From contig JBBDWL010000089.1 in NCBI GenBank assembly GCA_040902895.1, forward strand, positions 51,338-115,337: 64,000 nt of DNA. The letters run 5' to 3'. This document shows, piece after piece, positions 43,132 through 51,829 of the stretch. A program made the translations under genes and the position numbers. Position 1 is the first letter of the stretch; each line of letters starts with the position of its first letter. The stretch is from JALYRV01 sp040902895. Lineage in GTDB: Bacteria > Acidobacteriota > Vicinamibacteria > Vicinamibacterales > SCN-69-37. A model generated the notes under the pieces. The model did not search any database and had not been told where the DNA came from. It was given only the letters and a program-made list of their open reading frames with translations.

Positions 43132-44871
43132 ATGACCACCGCCCGCAGAATCACCAGCGTTGTTCTCGTCGTGGCTGCCATCGGCTTCCTGACGTACCGC
43201 GTCTACGCGCACCTGCCGCCAGCCGCGCAGCAGCCCGTCGATCTCGTCCTGATCAGCGGCCGCATCGTCACCGCCGACGACAGCCGTGCCGAGGCGCAGG
43301 CGCTCGCGGTGCGCGGCGACACGATTGCGGCACTTGGCACGACCGCCGAGATGCAGAAGCTGGTCGGACCGAATACGAAGGTCATCGACCTGAACGGCCA
43401 GCTCGCCATTCCCGGCTTCATCGAAGGCCACGGACACTTCACGGGTCTGGGCAACGGCCTGATGAATCTGAATCTGATGACGATGAAGAGCTGGGATGAG
43501 ATTGTGACGGCGGTGGCCGCTGCGGTTGAGACCGCGAAGCCGGGACAGTGGATCATCGGACGCGGCTGGCATCAGGAGAAATGGACGTCGGTGCCGAGTG
43601 CGAACGTCGAAGGATTTCCGACCCACGCGTCGCTGAGCCGCGTGTCGCCGAACAATCCGGTCGTGCTCACGCACGCGAGCGGGCACGCGTCGTTCGCCAA
43701 TGCGAAGGCGATGGAGTTGTCGGGCATCACGCGCGACACGCCGAACCCGCCGGGCGGCGATCTGCTCAAGGACGCGAAAGGGAATCCGACAGGATTGCTG
43801 CGCGAGCGCGCGTCCGGTCTCGTCAAGCAGGGCGCGGGCGAGCCCACGCCGACCGCTGAAGAGCGCCGGGCGCGGGCACTACGCGGAGTCGAGCTCGCGA
43901 CACGCGAGGCGCTGTCGAAGGGCGTGACGTCGTTTCAGGATGCGGGCTCGAGCTTCGACACCGTCGACATGCTCAAGCGGCTCGTCGACGAGAACAAGCT
44001 GGGGATTCGTCTCTATGTGATGCTGCGCGTCGGCAACGATGCGCTGGCGAAGCGGATCAAGGACTACAAGATCATCAATTACGGCGACAAGCGGCTCACC
44101 GTGCGATCGATCAAGGTGAGCATCGATGGCGCGCTCGGATCGCGCGGCGCCTGGCTGCTCGAGCCGTACACCGACAAGCCTGACAGCACCGGCCACAACA
44201 CGACATCGCTCGAGTCGGCGCAGCGCACGGCGCAGATCGCCCTCGAGAACGGCTTTCAGCTGAACATCCACGCGATTGGCGATCGCGCCAACCGCGAGGT
44301 GCTGAACATCTATGAAGCGGCGTTCAAGGCTGCCGGCAGGAACGGCAAGGACCTGCGGTGGCGCGTCGAGCACGCGCAGCACATCCATCCGGCCGACATC
44401 CCGCGCTTCGGCCAGCTGGGCGTGATTGCGTCGATGCAGGGCATCCACTGCACGTCTGACGCGCCCTACGTGCTGCAGCGGCTCGGCGAAGCGCGCGCGC
44501 GCACGGGCGCGTATGTGTGGCAGAGCCTGATGAAGACCGGCGCGCTGGTCACCAACGGCACCGACGTGCCGGTGGAAGACATCGATCCGATTGCGAGCTT
44601 CTATGCCACGGTGTCGCGCAGGCTCGAAGACGGCAAGGTGTTCTTCCCCGAGCAGCGTATGAGCCGGATCGAGGCGTTGAAGTCGTACACGATCAACAGC
44701 GCCATCGCCGCGTTCGAAGAAGACATCAAGGGCACGCTCACGCCCGGCAAGCTGGCCGACATCACCGTGCTGTCGAAAGACATCATGACGGTGCCGGAGA
44801 ATCAGATCCGCGAGGCGAAGGTGGTTTATACGATCGTGGGGGGGAAGGTCGTGTACGAAAGTAAAAACTAA
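43132..44871 (+). CDS. Exported/membrane-anchored YtcJ-like amidohydrolase
   Basis: A 579-residue metal-dependent hydrolase. The ATG at 43132 is supported by GAAAGG 7 bases upstream. Residues 7-25 form a signal anchor. The catalytic core has the metal-binding HGHF (GFIEGHGHFTGLG), GRGWHQEKW, THASGHASFAN, HAIGDRANREV, VEHAQHIHP and NGTDVPVED, the set typical of the YtcJ group. The likely activity is hydrolysis of N-substituted amides, acting outside the cytoplasm. The stop lies in the start of an AT-rich heptad repeat tract. Confidence 0.87.
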   Translation: MTTARRITSVVLVVAAIGFLTYRVYAHLPPAAQQPVDLVLISGRIVTADDSRAEAQALAVRGDTIAALGTTAEMQKLVGPNTKVIDLNGQLAIPGFIEGHGHFTGLGNGLMNLNLMTMKSWDEIVTAVAAAVETAKPGQWIIGRGWHQEKWTSVPSANVEGFPTHASLSRVSPNNPVVLTHASGHASFANAKAMELSGITRDTPNPPGGDLLKDAKGNPTGLLRERASGLVKQGAGEPTPTAEERRARALRGVELATREALSKGVTSFQDAGSSFDTVDMLKRLVDENKLGIRLYVMLRVGNDALAKRIKDYKIINYGDKRLTVRSIKVSIDGALGSRGAWLLEPYTDKPDSTGHNTTSLESAQRTAQIALENGFQLNIHAIGDRANREVLNIYEAAFKAAGRNGKDLRWRVEHAQHIHPADIPRFGQLGVIASMQGIHCTSDAPYVLQRLGEARARTGAYVWQSLMKTGALVTNGTDVPVEDIDPIASFYATVSRRLEDGKVFFPEQRMSRIEALKSYTINSAIAAFEEDIKGTLTPGKLADITVLSKDIMTVPENQIREAKVVYTIVGGKVVYESKN

Positions 44872-44932
44872 AAACTTAAGACTAAAAACTCCAAATTAAG
44901 TTTTGAGTTCGAAGTTTTCAGTTCTCAGTTTC
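44861..44932. repeat. AT-rich heptad repeat array between convergent genes
   Basis: About ten degenerate 7-base units read AAAAACT, AAAAACT, TAAGACT, AAAAACT, CCAAATT, AAGTTTT, GAGTTCG, AAGTTTT, CAGTTCT, CAGTTTC. The first half and second half are in opposite orientation, so AAAACT at 44885-44890 pairs with AGTTTT at 44899-44904. It spans the stop of the amidohydrolase gene and reaches the end of the DUF349 gene. A bidirectional terminator role is possible. Confidence 0.7.
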
Positions 44933-47806
44933 CTATGCCCGCGTCAGCTCCCGTTTTCCGCGCGTCCTCTCACGCGCTGTTGCGATGGCGCGTCTGAAGC
45001 GCTCTTCGAGGGCTCGGCCCGCTTCGGTCGGCGGAATCATCAGGCGCTGCCAGGACGCCTGCAGATCCTTCAGCTGATCGGCCGCTGACGGACCGCGTTC
45101 TTCGGGCGTGCGTCCGCCAAAGGTGTTCGCGGCCAGGGCCTGGCGCAGCTTCGCGGCCAGCGCTTCGGCCTGCGACAACGGGCGCTCTTCGCCGGCCGGT
45201 TCGGCGCTTTCGGCCAGCGCCTCGGCCTTCACGCACAGCTTCTCCATGCGCTTGAGCGCGGCTTCAGGATCCAGATCGGTTCCCGCGAACGCCGAGGGGA
45301 AACGCTCGACCGCCCTGGCCAGCGCCGCGGTGACGCGCGCGTTCTGCGCGTCGATCTCGGCGCGGTTGAGCGGCGGCGGCACGCGCAGTCTGGCACGCAG
45401 CTCCTGCAGTCGGCTGCCGAGATTTTCGGGCTGCTCGCCGGATGCCGCGAGCGCCTCCACGTCGGCGACGAGGGCTTCACGATCGGCCGCCTTCTGCTCG
45501 AGCGCCGCCTGATGCCGGTTGTGATAGCGCTCGAAGAAACGATCCGCCGCGCCACGGAACCGCTTCCACACCACTTCCGATCGGCTCTTGCGCACGGGGC
45601 CGATGGTTTTCCACTCGGCCTGCAGCCGTTTGAGCTCCGACGCGGCGGCATCCCACTCTGACGACTCTGCCAGCGTCTCGGCGCGCGTGCAAAGCGCCTC
45701 TTTCTTCGCGAGATTCTCGGTCCAGATCGACTTGCGCGAGGCAAGGTCGTCGCGGCGCCGCGTGAAGAAGCGGTCCGACGCCTTGCGGAAGCGATCCCAC
45801 AACAGCCGGGCCTCACGCTGCGGAACCGGGCCCGCGGTCTGCCACTCGCTCTGCAGTGCGCGGAAGGCCTCGGCGGTCTTCACCCAATCCGAAGAATCGG
45901 CCAGGGCTTCAGCGCGCTCGCACAGTTCCTGCTTCTTCCTGAGATTCTCGGCGCGCTCCCCGGCCTGCTTCGCAAAGAACTCCGCGCAGCGCGCGCGAAC
46001 GGCGTCGACTGGCGTGCGGAAGCGGTGCCACAGCTCCTGCGCCCGATCGCGCGGCGCTTCGGCAACCATCTTCCATTTCATCTGCAGATCGCGCAGCGTC
46101 GCGGCGGCCTTCGCGAGATCGGCCTCGCGGCCCGCGGTGACGTCGGCATCGAGCTCTGCGGCCAGCGCTTCGGCCTTGCGAATCAAATCCTCCTGGGCCT
46201 GCGCGTTCGCGAACCGGCGCCAGTCGTCGAGCTCGCGCAGCTCGCGCACTTTGCGCCCCACCTGCTCGAGCAGGCCGCGCAGCCGCGCGACAGCGGCGTC
46301 GTAGCCCTCGGGGCGCGTGTCGCCCACGTGCTCGTCGAGCGCGGCCTTCGCGTCGCGAAGCAGGCGATCGCCTTCACGCAGCGTGATCTCTTCGGCCTTG
46401 GCCACGCGCTCGGCGCGGTCGGCGAGCCGCTCGATCTTCGCCACGCGGTCGGCGAGCGCCTTCAGCTTCTCTTCGCGCGCTTCCGCTTCACGGCGCGTCA
46501 TGGCTTCTTCAGCGCCGCGCAGCTTCTCGACCGCGTCGGCAGGAGGATCCATCGCCAGGTTCGTCAACGTCTGTTCCGTTTCCTTCCAGCGCCGTTTGAG
46601 CGTCTTCCACCGGCTGACCGCCTCGTCGAGCATGTTGCCCGAGAGGGCCGCCGCTTCTGCCGCGATGTTGCGCAGCGTCTGTTCCGCTTCCGACGCAGCC
46701 TCGCGTTGTTCGTGCCGCTTCAGACACAGTGCCAGGCCACGCTCGAAGCGCGCCTGCAGCGCGCGCTCGTCGGTGCCGCCGTTTTCCACAGGCGGCAGGC
46801 TGTCCCACTCCGCGCGAATCTCGTCGACCGACTCGGCCCGCATGTCGGCGCGTTCGATCCGCTCGCATATCGCTTCGCGCGCCGCCAGCGCGCGGGCCCG
46901 TTCCTGCGCGCGCAGCGCCGCTGCCGCTTCCGCCTCGCGCGTGTCGTCGATGCGCGCGCGCAACGCGGCCGATGCGTTGTCGAAGCGATTGGTGAACACT
47001 TCGTCGATCGGCTCGCCGGCGGCCCATACGTCGCGCAGACGGCTGAGGGCGGCATCCGCGGCGCGCCAGTCATCTTCCGCGGTCAGGCGTTCCAGACCTT
47101 CCACAATCGCCTGCTGCTGCTTGCGGCGTTCTTCCTCTGCTGCCTTGCGCGCGGCCTCGGCGTCGGCGATCGCCTGCAGCATCGCTCTCGCCCGGCGCGC
47201 GACGCTCTTCTGCTGCGACCGGCCGGCAATCTGCTCGAGCCGATCCAGATCCGGCGCCTGTTCGTCGATCACCCGCTCGAACGCCGCCATCGCCACGTCT
47301 TTGTGGGCGCTGTTGAGCGCCACGTCGACGAGGGCCTGCACGTCGGCGAGCCGTCCTGCCGCGGCATGCGCGATTCCCTCATCGGCCGCGTTGCGCGCGA
47401 TCGATCCAAGCGCCTTCGGATCGTTGATCCGGCCCAGAGCATCCTGTCGCGCCAGAGCATGCGGCGACGTCCGCGCAATCAGCGCGAGCTTCCGCTCGTC
47501 GGCCACACCCGCGGCCGCGCGCGCCGCGGTGGCCTCGTCGGTCTCGCCGTTATTGGCGATCTCGACCAGCGCCTCGACCGCCGCCTCGCGCACGCCCTGA
47601 TCCGCATCCCCCGACGCCACCCCCACGATCACATCCACATCGTCGATGCGATCGAGCGCCTTGCGGCGCACGCGGGGATCGGTGTCGGTGCCGGCAATGT
47701 CGGCAAGCACCAGGGGATCGTCGACCTGGGAAAGGGCTTCGAGTCTGACGGCGGGATCCGCGTGCTTCCAGCGGGGCTGAGGACGCAGCTTGTCGAGAAT
47801 GCCCAT
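44933..47806 (-). CDS. Large DUF349 repeat protein with N-terminal HEAT-like region
   Basis: A 957-residue cytoplasmic protein. Residues 15-210 hold HEAT-like repeats (DPAVRLEALSQVDDPLVLADIAG, DPRVRRKALDRIDDVDVI). From about 230 the rest is a long array of DUF349 modules, recognisable by repeated W-containing units such as DWRAADAALSRLRDVW, SDWVKTAEAFRALQSEWQT, PVPQREARLLWDRFRKASDRFF and SEWDAAASELKRLQAEWKT. Each is a helical hairpin, so the protein should be a very long coiled-coil rod. The function of DUF349 proteins is unsettled. The gene ends inside the AT-rich heptad array. Confidence 0.88.
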   Translation of the reverse strand: MGILDKLRPQPRWKHADPAVRLEALSQVDDPLVLADIAGTDTDPRVRRKALDRIDDVDVIVGVASGDADQGVREAAVEALVEIANNGETDEATAARAAAGVADERKLALIARTSPHALARQDALGRINDPKALGSIARNAADEGIAHAAAGRLADVQALVDVALNSAHKDVAMAAFERVIDEQAPDLDRLEQIAGRSQQKSVARRARAMLQAIADAEAARKAAEEERRKQQQAIVEGLERLTAEDDWRAADAALSRLRDVWAAGEPIDEVFTNRFDNASAALRARIDDTREAEAAAALRAQERARALAAREAICERIERADMRAESVDEIRAEWDSLPPVENGGTDERALQARFERGLALCLKRHEQREAASEAEQTLRNIAAEAAALSGNMLDEAVSRWKTLKRRWKETEQTLTNLAMDPPADAVEKLRGAEEAMTRREAEAREEKLKALADRVAKIERLADRAERVAKAEEITLREGDRLLRDAKAALDEHVGDTRPEGYDAAVARLRGLLEQVGRKVRELRELDDWRRFANAQAQEDLIRKAEALAAELDADVTAGREADLAKAAATLRDLQMKWKMVAEAPRDRAQELWHRFRTPVDAVRARCAEFFAKQAGERAENLRKKQELCERAEALADSSDWVKTAEAFRALQSEWQTAGPVPQREARLLWDRFRKASDRFFTRRRDDLASRKSIWTENLAKKEALCTRAETLAESSEWDAAASELKRLQAEWKTIGPVRKSRSEVVWKRFRGAADRFFERYHNRHQAALEQKAADREALVADVEALAASGEQPENLGSRLQELRARLRVPPPLNRAEIDAQNARVTAALARAVERFPSAFAGTDLDPEAALKRMEKLCVKAEALAESAEPAGEERPLSQAEALAAKLRQALAANTFGGRTPEERGPSAADQLKDLQASWQRLMIPPTEAGRALEERFRRAIATARERTRGKRELTRA

Positions 47807-47858
47807 TCGGGGGACCTTGCAGCACGGGCTCTCGCGGAGCCCGGACTCGTGAAAAAGT

Positions 47859-48541
47859 TTACGAACGCACCGAAGCCTGATGCCCGGGGGCTCCGTTCGA
47901 GAGCCACTCGGCGATCTGCTCGCGCGTCCAGCCGTGATCGTCGTTCAGATGCACGATCATGGCGCCCAGAGGCAGCCGCTTGCGGCATGCCGCCCCACCC
48001 GTCTGCCCCGCCACCGTCGCACCCGCGAGGGGCTTGCCCGCCGTAGCCCACGACGTAGAGGCGGGCTTGCCCGCCGCAGCCCACGACGTAGAGGCGGGCT
48101 TGCCCGCCGTAGCCACCGTGGCGGAGGCGGGGCATTGCTTGACGACGTCTTCGAGGCAGTGAAAGAGCCGCTCGAGGTTGCGCGGCACCACCTCGCCCGG
48201 TTCACGCTTTTCGCGGGGCATCTCATNNNNNNNNNNNNNNNNNNNNNNNNNNNNNNNNNNNNNNNNNNNNNNNNNNNNNNNNNNNNNNNNNNNNNNNNNN
48301 NNNNNNNNNNNNNNNNNNNNNNNNNNTCGAGGTTGCGCGGCACCACCTCGCCCGGTTCACGCTTTTCGCGGGGCATCTCATACATGCCGTCGTAGGCCGC
48401 ACCCAGCGCGCACGACCCGCCTCGCTCATCGAAATAGCTGCCAAAGCACTGCGGCCGCCGTGCCGCGCCGAGCCGGATGGCCCGGGCCAGTTCCCGCTGA
48501 TCGACCAGTTCTTCCTGAGGTGTTCTGCTCGAAGGCGTCAT
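47859..48541 (-). CDS. Protein of unknown function, interrupted by a scaffold gap
   Basis: One gene is split by 100 Ns (48227-48326). Both sides of the gap carry the same 55 bases. Removing the Ns and one copy restores a single open frame from ATG 48541 (MTPSSRTPQEELVDQRE) to the stop at 47859, about 176 residues. The N-terminal part has ECFGSYFD-like and CALGAAYDGMYE segments; the C-terminal part has MIVHLNDDHGWTREQIAEWL, seen in short bacterial proteins of unknown function. Between them lies an Ala/Thr/Gly-rich stretch made by a 33-bp tandem repeat (GKPASTSWA repeated). As given, the frame cannot be translated across the gap. Confidence 0.7.
48030..48115. repeat. 33-bp tandem repeat with a GGCGGGC palindrome, in frame in a gene
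   Basis: Two full units (48030-48062 and 48063-48095) and a partial third are nearly identical; units 1 and 2 differ at one base. Each unit junction contains GGCGGGCTTGCCCGCC, a perfect palindrome. The unit length is a multiple of three, so the reading frame is kept and each unit adds GKPASTSWAxA to the protein. The core is similar to the intergenic palindromes at 1661 and 61547. Confidence 0.8.
48227..48326. other. Assembly gap of 100 Ns with duplicated 55-bp flanks
   Basis: The 55 bases at 48172-48226 are identical to those at 48327-48381. Both contig ends therefore overlap completely, and the 100 Ns are a scaffolding placeholder rather than missing sequence. The true sequence is probably 155 bases shorter here. 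Confidence 0.9.
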
Positions 48542-48748
48542 GTGAGCCTCGCTGCTATGAAAAGGGCATGCCGTACCCCTTGACCTTGCCGCGCGCGGGC
48601 CGATCCCCCGTTGGTCCCTCCAAGCTGTGCTCTCGTCAGGGGTTGGGACGCATTCCCCCTCGGATTTGCAATCGCGGGACGCGCCGTAACAGCGCTTTGA
48701 TCCGGCCAACGGGATCAGCCCATCCGGATTCCGGGATTACCATGCGAT

Positions 48749-49318
48749 ATGCGCGCCCTCTTACTCCTCTCGGCGGTGTTGTTTCAGACCGCCGCGCCCG
48801 GCAAGCCCGTCGACCCGTCGAATCCCGTCGTCGTTCTCGAAACCACGCACGGCAACATCGTGATTGAGCTCAGGCAGGACCGCGCGCCGGTATCGGTGCA
48901 GAATTTCCTGGCCTACGCCAAAAGCGGCCATTACGACGGCACGATATTTCACCGCGTCCTGAAGGGCTTCATGATTCAGGGCGGCGGCCTGGCGCCGGAT
49001 CTCACAGACAAACCGGTGCGGCCGCCAATCCGCAACGAGGCCACCAACGGACTTCGCAACATGCGCGGCACGGTGGCCATGGCGCGCGCCGCAGCGGTGC
49101 GCAGCGCGACGGCCGAATTCTTCATCAACGTCGAAGACAACAGCCAGCTCAATCACCGCGGGCTGCTGCCGAGCGACTACGGCTATGCGGTGTTCGGGCG
49201 CGTGCTGGAAGGCATGGACGTCGTGGACAAGATTGCCGCACTGCCCGTGCGCCGGCAGGGACAGCACGAAGCAGTCCCGGTCGAACCCGTCGTCATCAAG
49301 CGGGTTCGACCTCGGTGA
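48749..49318 (+). CDS. Exported cyclophilin-type peptidyl-prolyl isomerase
   Basis: A 189-residue cyclophilin with a short signal peptide (MRALLLLSAVLFQTAA). The catalytic core is present: FHRVLKGFMIQGGG, the NMRGTVAMAR segment, ATAEFFINVEDN (bacterial form of the TNGSQFF block), LNHRG, and YAVFGRVLEGMDVVDKI. It resembles PpiA-type periplasmic isomerases, which assist folding of envelope proteins. The gene ends inside a short AT-rich heptad array shared with the convergent pepF gene. The 207 bases before it contain nothing recognisable. Confidence 0.9.
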   Translation: MRALLLLSAVLFQTAAPGKPVDPSNPVVVLETTHGNIVIELRQDRAPVSVQNFLAYAKSGHYDGTIFHRVLKGFMIQGGGLAPDLTDKPVRPPIRNEATNGLRNMRGTVAMARAAAVRSATAEFFINVEDNSQLNHRGLLPSDYGYAVFGRVLEGMDVVDKIAALPVRRQGQHEAVPVEPVVIKRVRPR

Positions 49319-49360
49319 GAATTGAGAGTTGGCGAATTAAGAATTACGAATTACTGATTT
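49318..49360. repeat. AT-rich heptad repeat tract overlapping the pepF end
   Basis: Seven-base units AGAATTG, AGAGTTG, GCGAATT, AAGAATT, ACGAATT and ACTGATT fill the space between the convergent cyclophilin and pepF genes. The last codons and the stop of pepF (ISNS-stop) are encoded by the repeat, showing that the tract has replaced the original gene end. Confidence 0.65.
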
Positions 49361-51158
49361 CGGTTTCCAGCCGCGTAACGAGCGCATCGAGTTGGTCGAC
49401 CACCGCGCGGACGGTCGACGGTTCGCCGAGGTCGACGCCGGCGCGACGGAGCTGCTCCATCGGGTAGTCGCTGCCGCCCGATGACAGCAGCTCCAGATAG
49501 CGATCGCGCGCGTCGGCGCGCCCTTTCTCAGGACCTTCCATGATCTGTTGTGCGAGCTTCGCCGCCGACGCAAAGCAGGTCGCGTACTGATACACGTAGT
49601 ACGGCGAGTTGTAGAAGTGCGGGATGCGCGCCCAGGTGAGGCGCGTGAGCGGATGCGTGTCGACGCTGTCGCCGTAATAGGCGTTGAAGCAGTCGAGATA
49701 CAGCGTGTCGAGCACATCGGCCGTCATCGGCTCGCCCTGTTCGATCAGCTTGTGAGCCTGCAGCTCGTAATCGGCGAACATCACCTGCGTATAAAAGGTG
49801 CTCGTGATGTTGTCGATGGCATGCTGCAGCAGCACGGCGCGCTCGGCGGGATCCCTGGACGCTGCCAGCATCTGTTCGAGCAGCAGCGCTTCGCTCAGCG
49901 TCGAGGGCACTTCCGCGACGAAGATGGTGTAGCTGGAATAGATGAACGGCTGCCGCCTGTGCGACAGCAGCGTGTGCATCGAGTGCCCCATCTCATGCGC
50001 GAGCGTGAACACGTCGTCGAGCGTGTCGTTGAAGTTCATCAGCATGTACGGATGCACGCCGTACAGCGGCGCGGAGTACGCGCCGCTGCGCTTGCCCGCG
50101 TTTTCGTACACGTCGATCCAGCGCTCGTCGAATCCCTGGCGCATCCATCCCTGATACTCGCGGCCGAGCGGCGCCACCGACTGCACGATGCCGTCGAGCA
50201 CCTCGGCGTATGGATACCTGCGGTCGTATGCCGCGATCGGAATCGAAAAATCGAACGGGAAATACTCGGCGAGACCGAGCGCGCGGCGCCGCAGCCGGTG
50301 ATACCGCCGCAGCGGCTCCACCCCCTCGCGCGTCGCGGCGATCAGCGTGTCGACGACGGAGGTGGGGATGTTGTCGCCGTGAAGGGCCGCCTGCAGCGTC
50401 GTGTCGTAGCCGCGCGCCCGGGCATGAAACCAGTCGCGCTGGCAGACGCCGTGATACAGCGTCGCATAGGTGTTGAGCGTGTCGGCGTATGTGCCATACA
50501 GCCCCTCGAATGCCTTGCGGCGGTCGCTCTGGTCGCGCCGCGTCGCGATGATCGCGCGATACTGCGCGTACGACACGGTGACGTCGGTGCCGTCGCTGAG
50601 CGTGACGGTGGGGTACTTGACGTCTGAGGTCGAGAGCGCCGCATACGAATCGTACGGAACGCCGGCGAGCCGCGACGCCAGCGACAGCAGGTGTTCGCCC
50701 TGTTCGTCGAGCACGTGTTCCTGCTGGCGATACAGATCCTCGATCGCGAAGCGATAGACGGCAAGATCGGCGCTCGCGTCCATCCAGCCGCGAACGGTTT
50801 CGATCGGAATGCGCAGCAGCTCGGGATTGAACCAGCTCGCGGCCTGCTGCCAGCGGGCGAGCAGCTCCTGCACCTGCTGCTTTCGCGCGTTCACCGCGTT
50901 GTCGCGCTGATCCTCGTCGTAGCGCAGCGAGACGAAGTACCAGACCTTGTAGGCAATCTGGCCGAGCGTGTCGGAGAGCCGGAACGCGTGCAGCAGCGCC
51001 TCGGCGCCGCCGGCGAGCGTGCCCTGCACCTTCGCGTAATCATCGACGCCGGCCGAGAGTGTCGCGCGGGAAGCGTCCCACGCATCCCAGCCTGAAAAAA
51101 TATCTGCAAGGTTCCACTTCCACCGCTCTTCGATCTCGTTGCGCTCGCGCGTCGCCAT
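49344..51158 (-). CDS. pepF: Oligoendopeptidase F (M3 family)
   Basis: A 604-residue cytoplasmic metallopeptidase. The zinc motif HEMGH is at residues 388-392 in FTLAHEMGHSMHTLLS; the third ligand Glu lies downstream in STLSEALLLEQML. The N-terminal domain and total length match PepF/PepB oligoendopeptidases, which cut peptides of about 7-17 residues. The short C-terminal ISNS is coded by an AT-rich repeat. It is divergent from the carboxylesterase-like gene at 51179, with start codons only 20 bases apart. Together with the M49 and M28 enzymes, it shows a strong peptide-degrading capacity in this region. Confidence 0.93.
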   Translation of the reverse strand: MATRERNEIEERWKWNLADIFSGWDAWDASRATLSAGVDDYAKVQGTLAGGAEALLHAFRLSDTLGQIAYKVWYFVSLRYDEDQRDNAVNARKQQVQELLARWQQAASWFNPELLRIPIETVRGWMDASADLAVYRFAIEDLYRQQEHVLDEQGEHLLSLASRLAGVPYDSYAALSTSDVKYPTVTLSDGTDVTVSYAQYRAIIATRRDQSDRRKAFEGLYGTYADTLNTYATLYHGVCQRDWFHARARGYDTTLQAALHGDNIPTSVVDTLIAATREGVEPLRRYHRLRRRALGLAEYFPFDFSIPIAAYDRRYPYAEVLDGIVQSVAPLGREYQGWMRQGFDERWIDVYENAGKRSGAYSAPLYGVHPYMLMNFNDTLDDVFTLAHEMGHSMHTLLSHRRQPFIYSSYTIFVAEVPSTLSEALLLEQMLAASRDPAERAVLLQHAIDNITSTFYTQVMFADYELQAHKLIEQGEPMTADVLDTLYLDCFNAYYGDSVDTHPLTRLTWARIPHFYNSPYYVYQYATCFASAAKLAQQIMEGPEKGRADARDRYLELLSSGGSDYPMEQLRRAGVDLGEPSTVRAVVDQLDALVTRLETEISNS

Positions 51159-51178
51159 GCGGATAAGCTTATCAGCGC

Positions 51179-51829
51179 ATGCACGTAGTTCAGGTTCCTG
51201 CGCGCACGCACGGCCGCGTGGTCGTGCGCGATGTGCCGTACGACGGCAGGCGATCGCGGCTGCTGCTGGCCTTTCACGGCTACGCGCAGCGTGCCGAGGC
51301 CATGATCGACGTGCTCGAACCGGTGCCCGGGGCCGACGCGTGGACCCTGGCGTCCATTCAGGCGCTGCATCCGTTCTACGGCCGCAACAACGAAGTCGTG
51401 GCGAGCTGGATGACGCGCGAAGATCGCGAGGCCGCGATCGCCGAAAACGTCGACTACATCGATGAGGCGACGGTGGCGCTGCAGCGCGAACGGCGGGCCG
51501 ACGTCATCGTCTGCGTCGGCTTCTCGCAGGGTGCATCGATGGCGTGGCGCGCGGGCGTGCTGGGCCGGCGCCGCGCCGACGGCGTCGTCGCGCTTGCGGG
51601 CGACATCCCGCCCGAGTTGAAGGATGCGCCGGCCGAAAACTTTCCGATTGCGCTGGTCGCCGGCGGCGACAAAGACGAGTGGTACACGCCCGCGAAGATG
51701 GCGGCCGACCTGAAGCTGCTGGAGGAAAAAGGCGCGCCGCACGGCAGCCTGCGCTTCAACGGCGGCCACGAATGGACCGACGAGTTCAGACGCGAACTGG
51801 GGAAGTTCCTAGCGGCGCTCGCCGGGTGA
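51179..51829 (+). CDS. Alpha/beta hydrolase, carboxylesterase/phospholipase type
   Basis: A 216-residue alpha/beta hydrolase without a signal peptide. The nucleophile elbow GFSQG places Ser116; the oxyanion loop AFHGYAQ is near 31-37; the catalytic Asp probably lies in GGDKDEWY and the His in NGGHEWTDE. This matches the phospholipase/carboxylesterase (EstB/YpfH-like) group, which cleaves short-chain esters. Its 3' end overlaps the convergent transglycosylase gene by 21 bases. Confidence 0.85.
   Translation: MHVVQVPARTHGRVVVRDVPYDGRRSRLLLAFHGYAQRAEAMIDVLEPVPGADAWTLASIQALHPFYGRNNEVVASWMTREDREAAIAENVDYIDEATVALQRERRADVIVCVGFSQGASMAWRAGVLGRRRADGVVALAGDIPPELKDAPAENFPIALVAGGDKDEWYTPAKMAADLKLLEEKGAPHGSLRFNGGHEWTDEFRRELGKFLAALAG

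Noticed and set aside
46025..48046. 673-codon plus-strand open frame opposite the DUF349 gene
   Set aside because: It is the complementary strand of a repetitive coiled-coil gene and has no domain; the same holds for the frame at 46317-47600.
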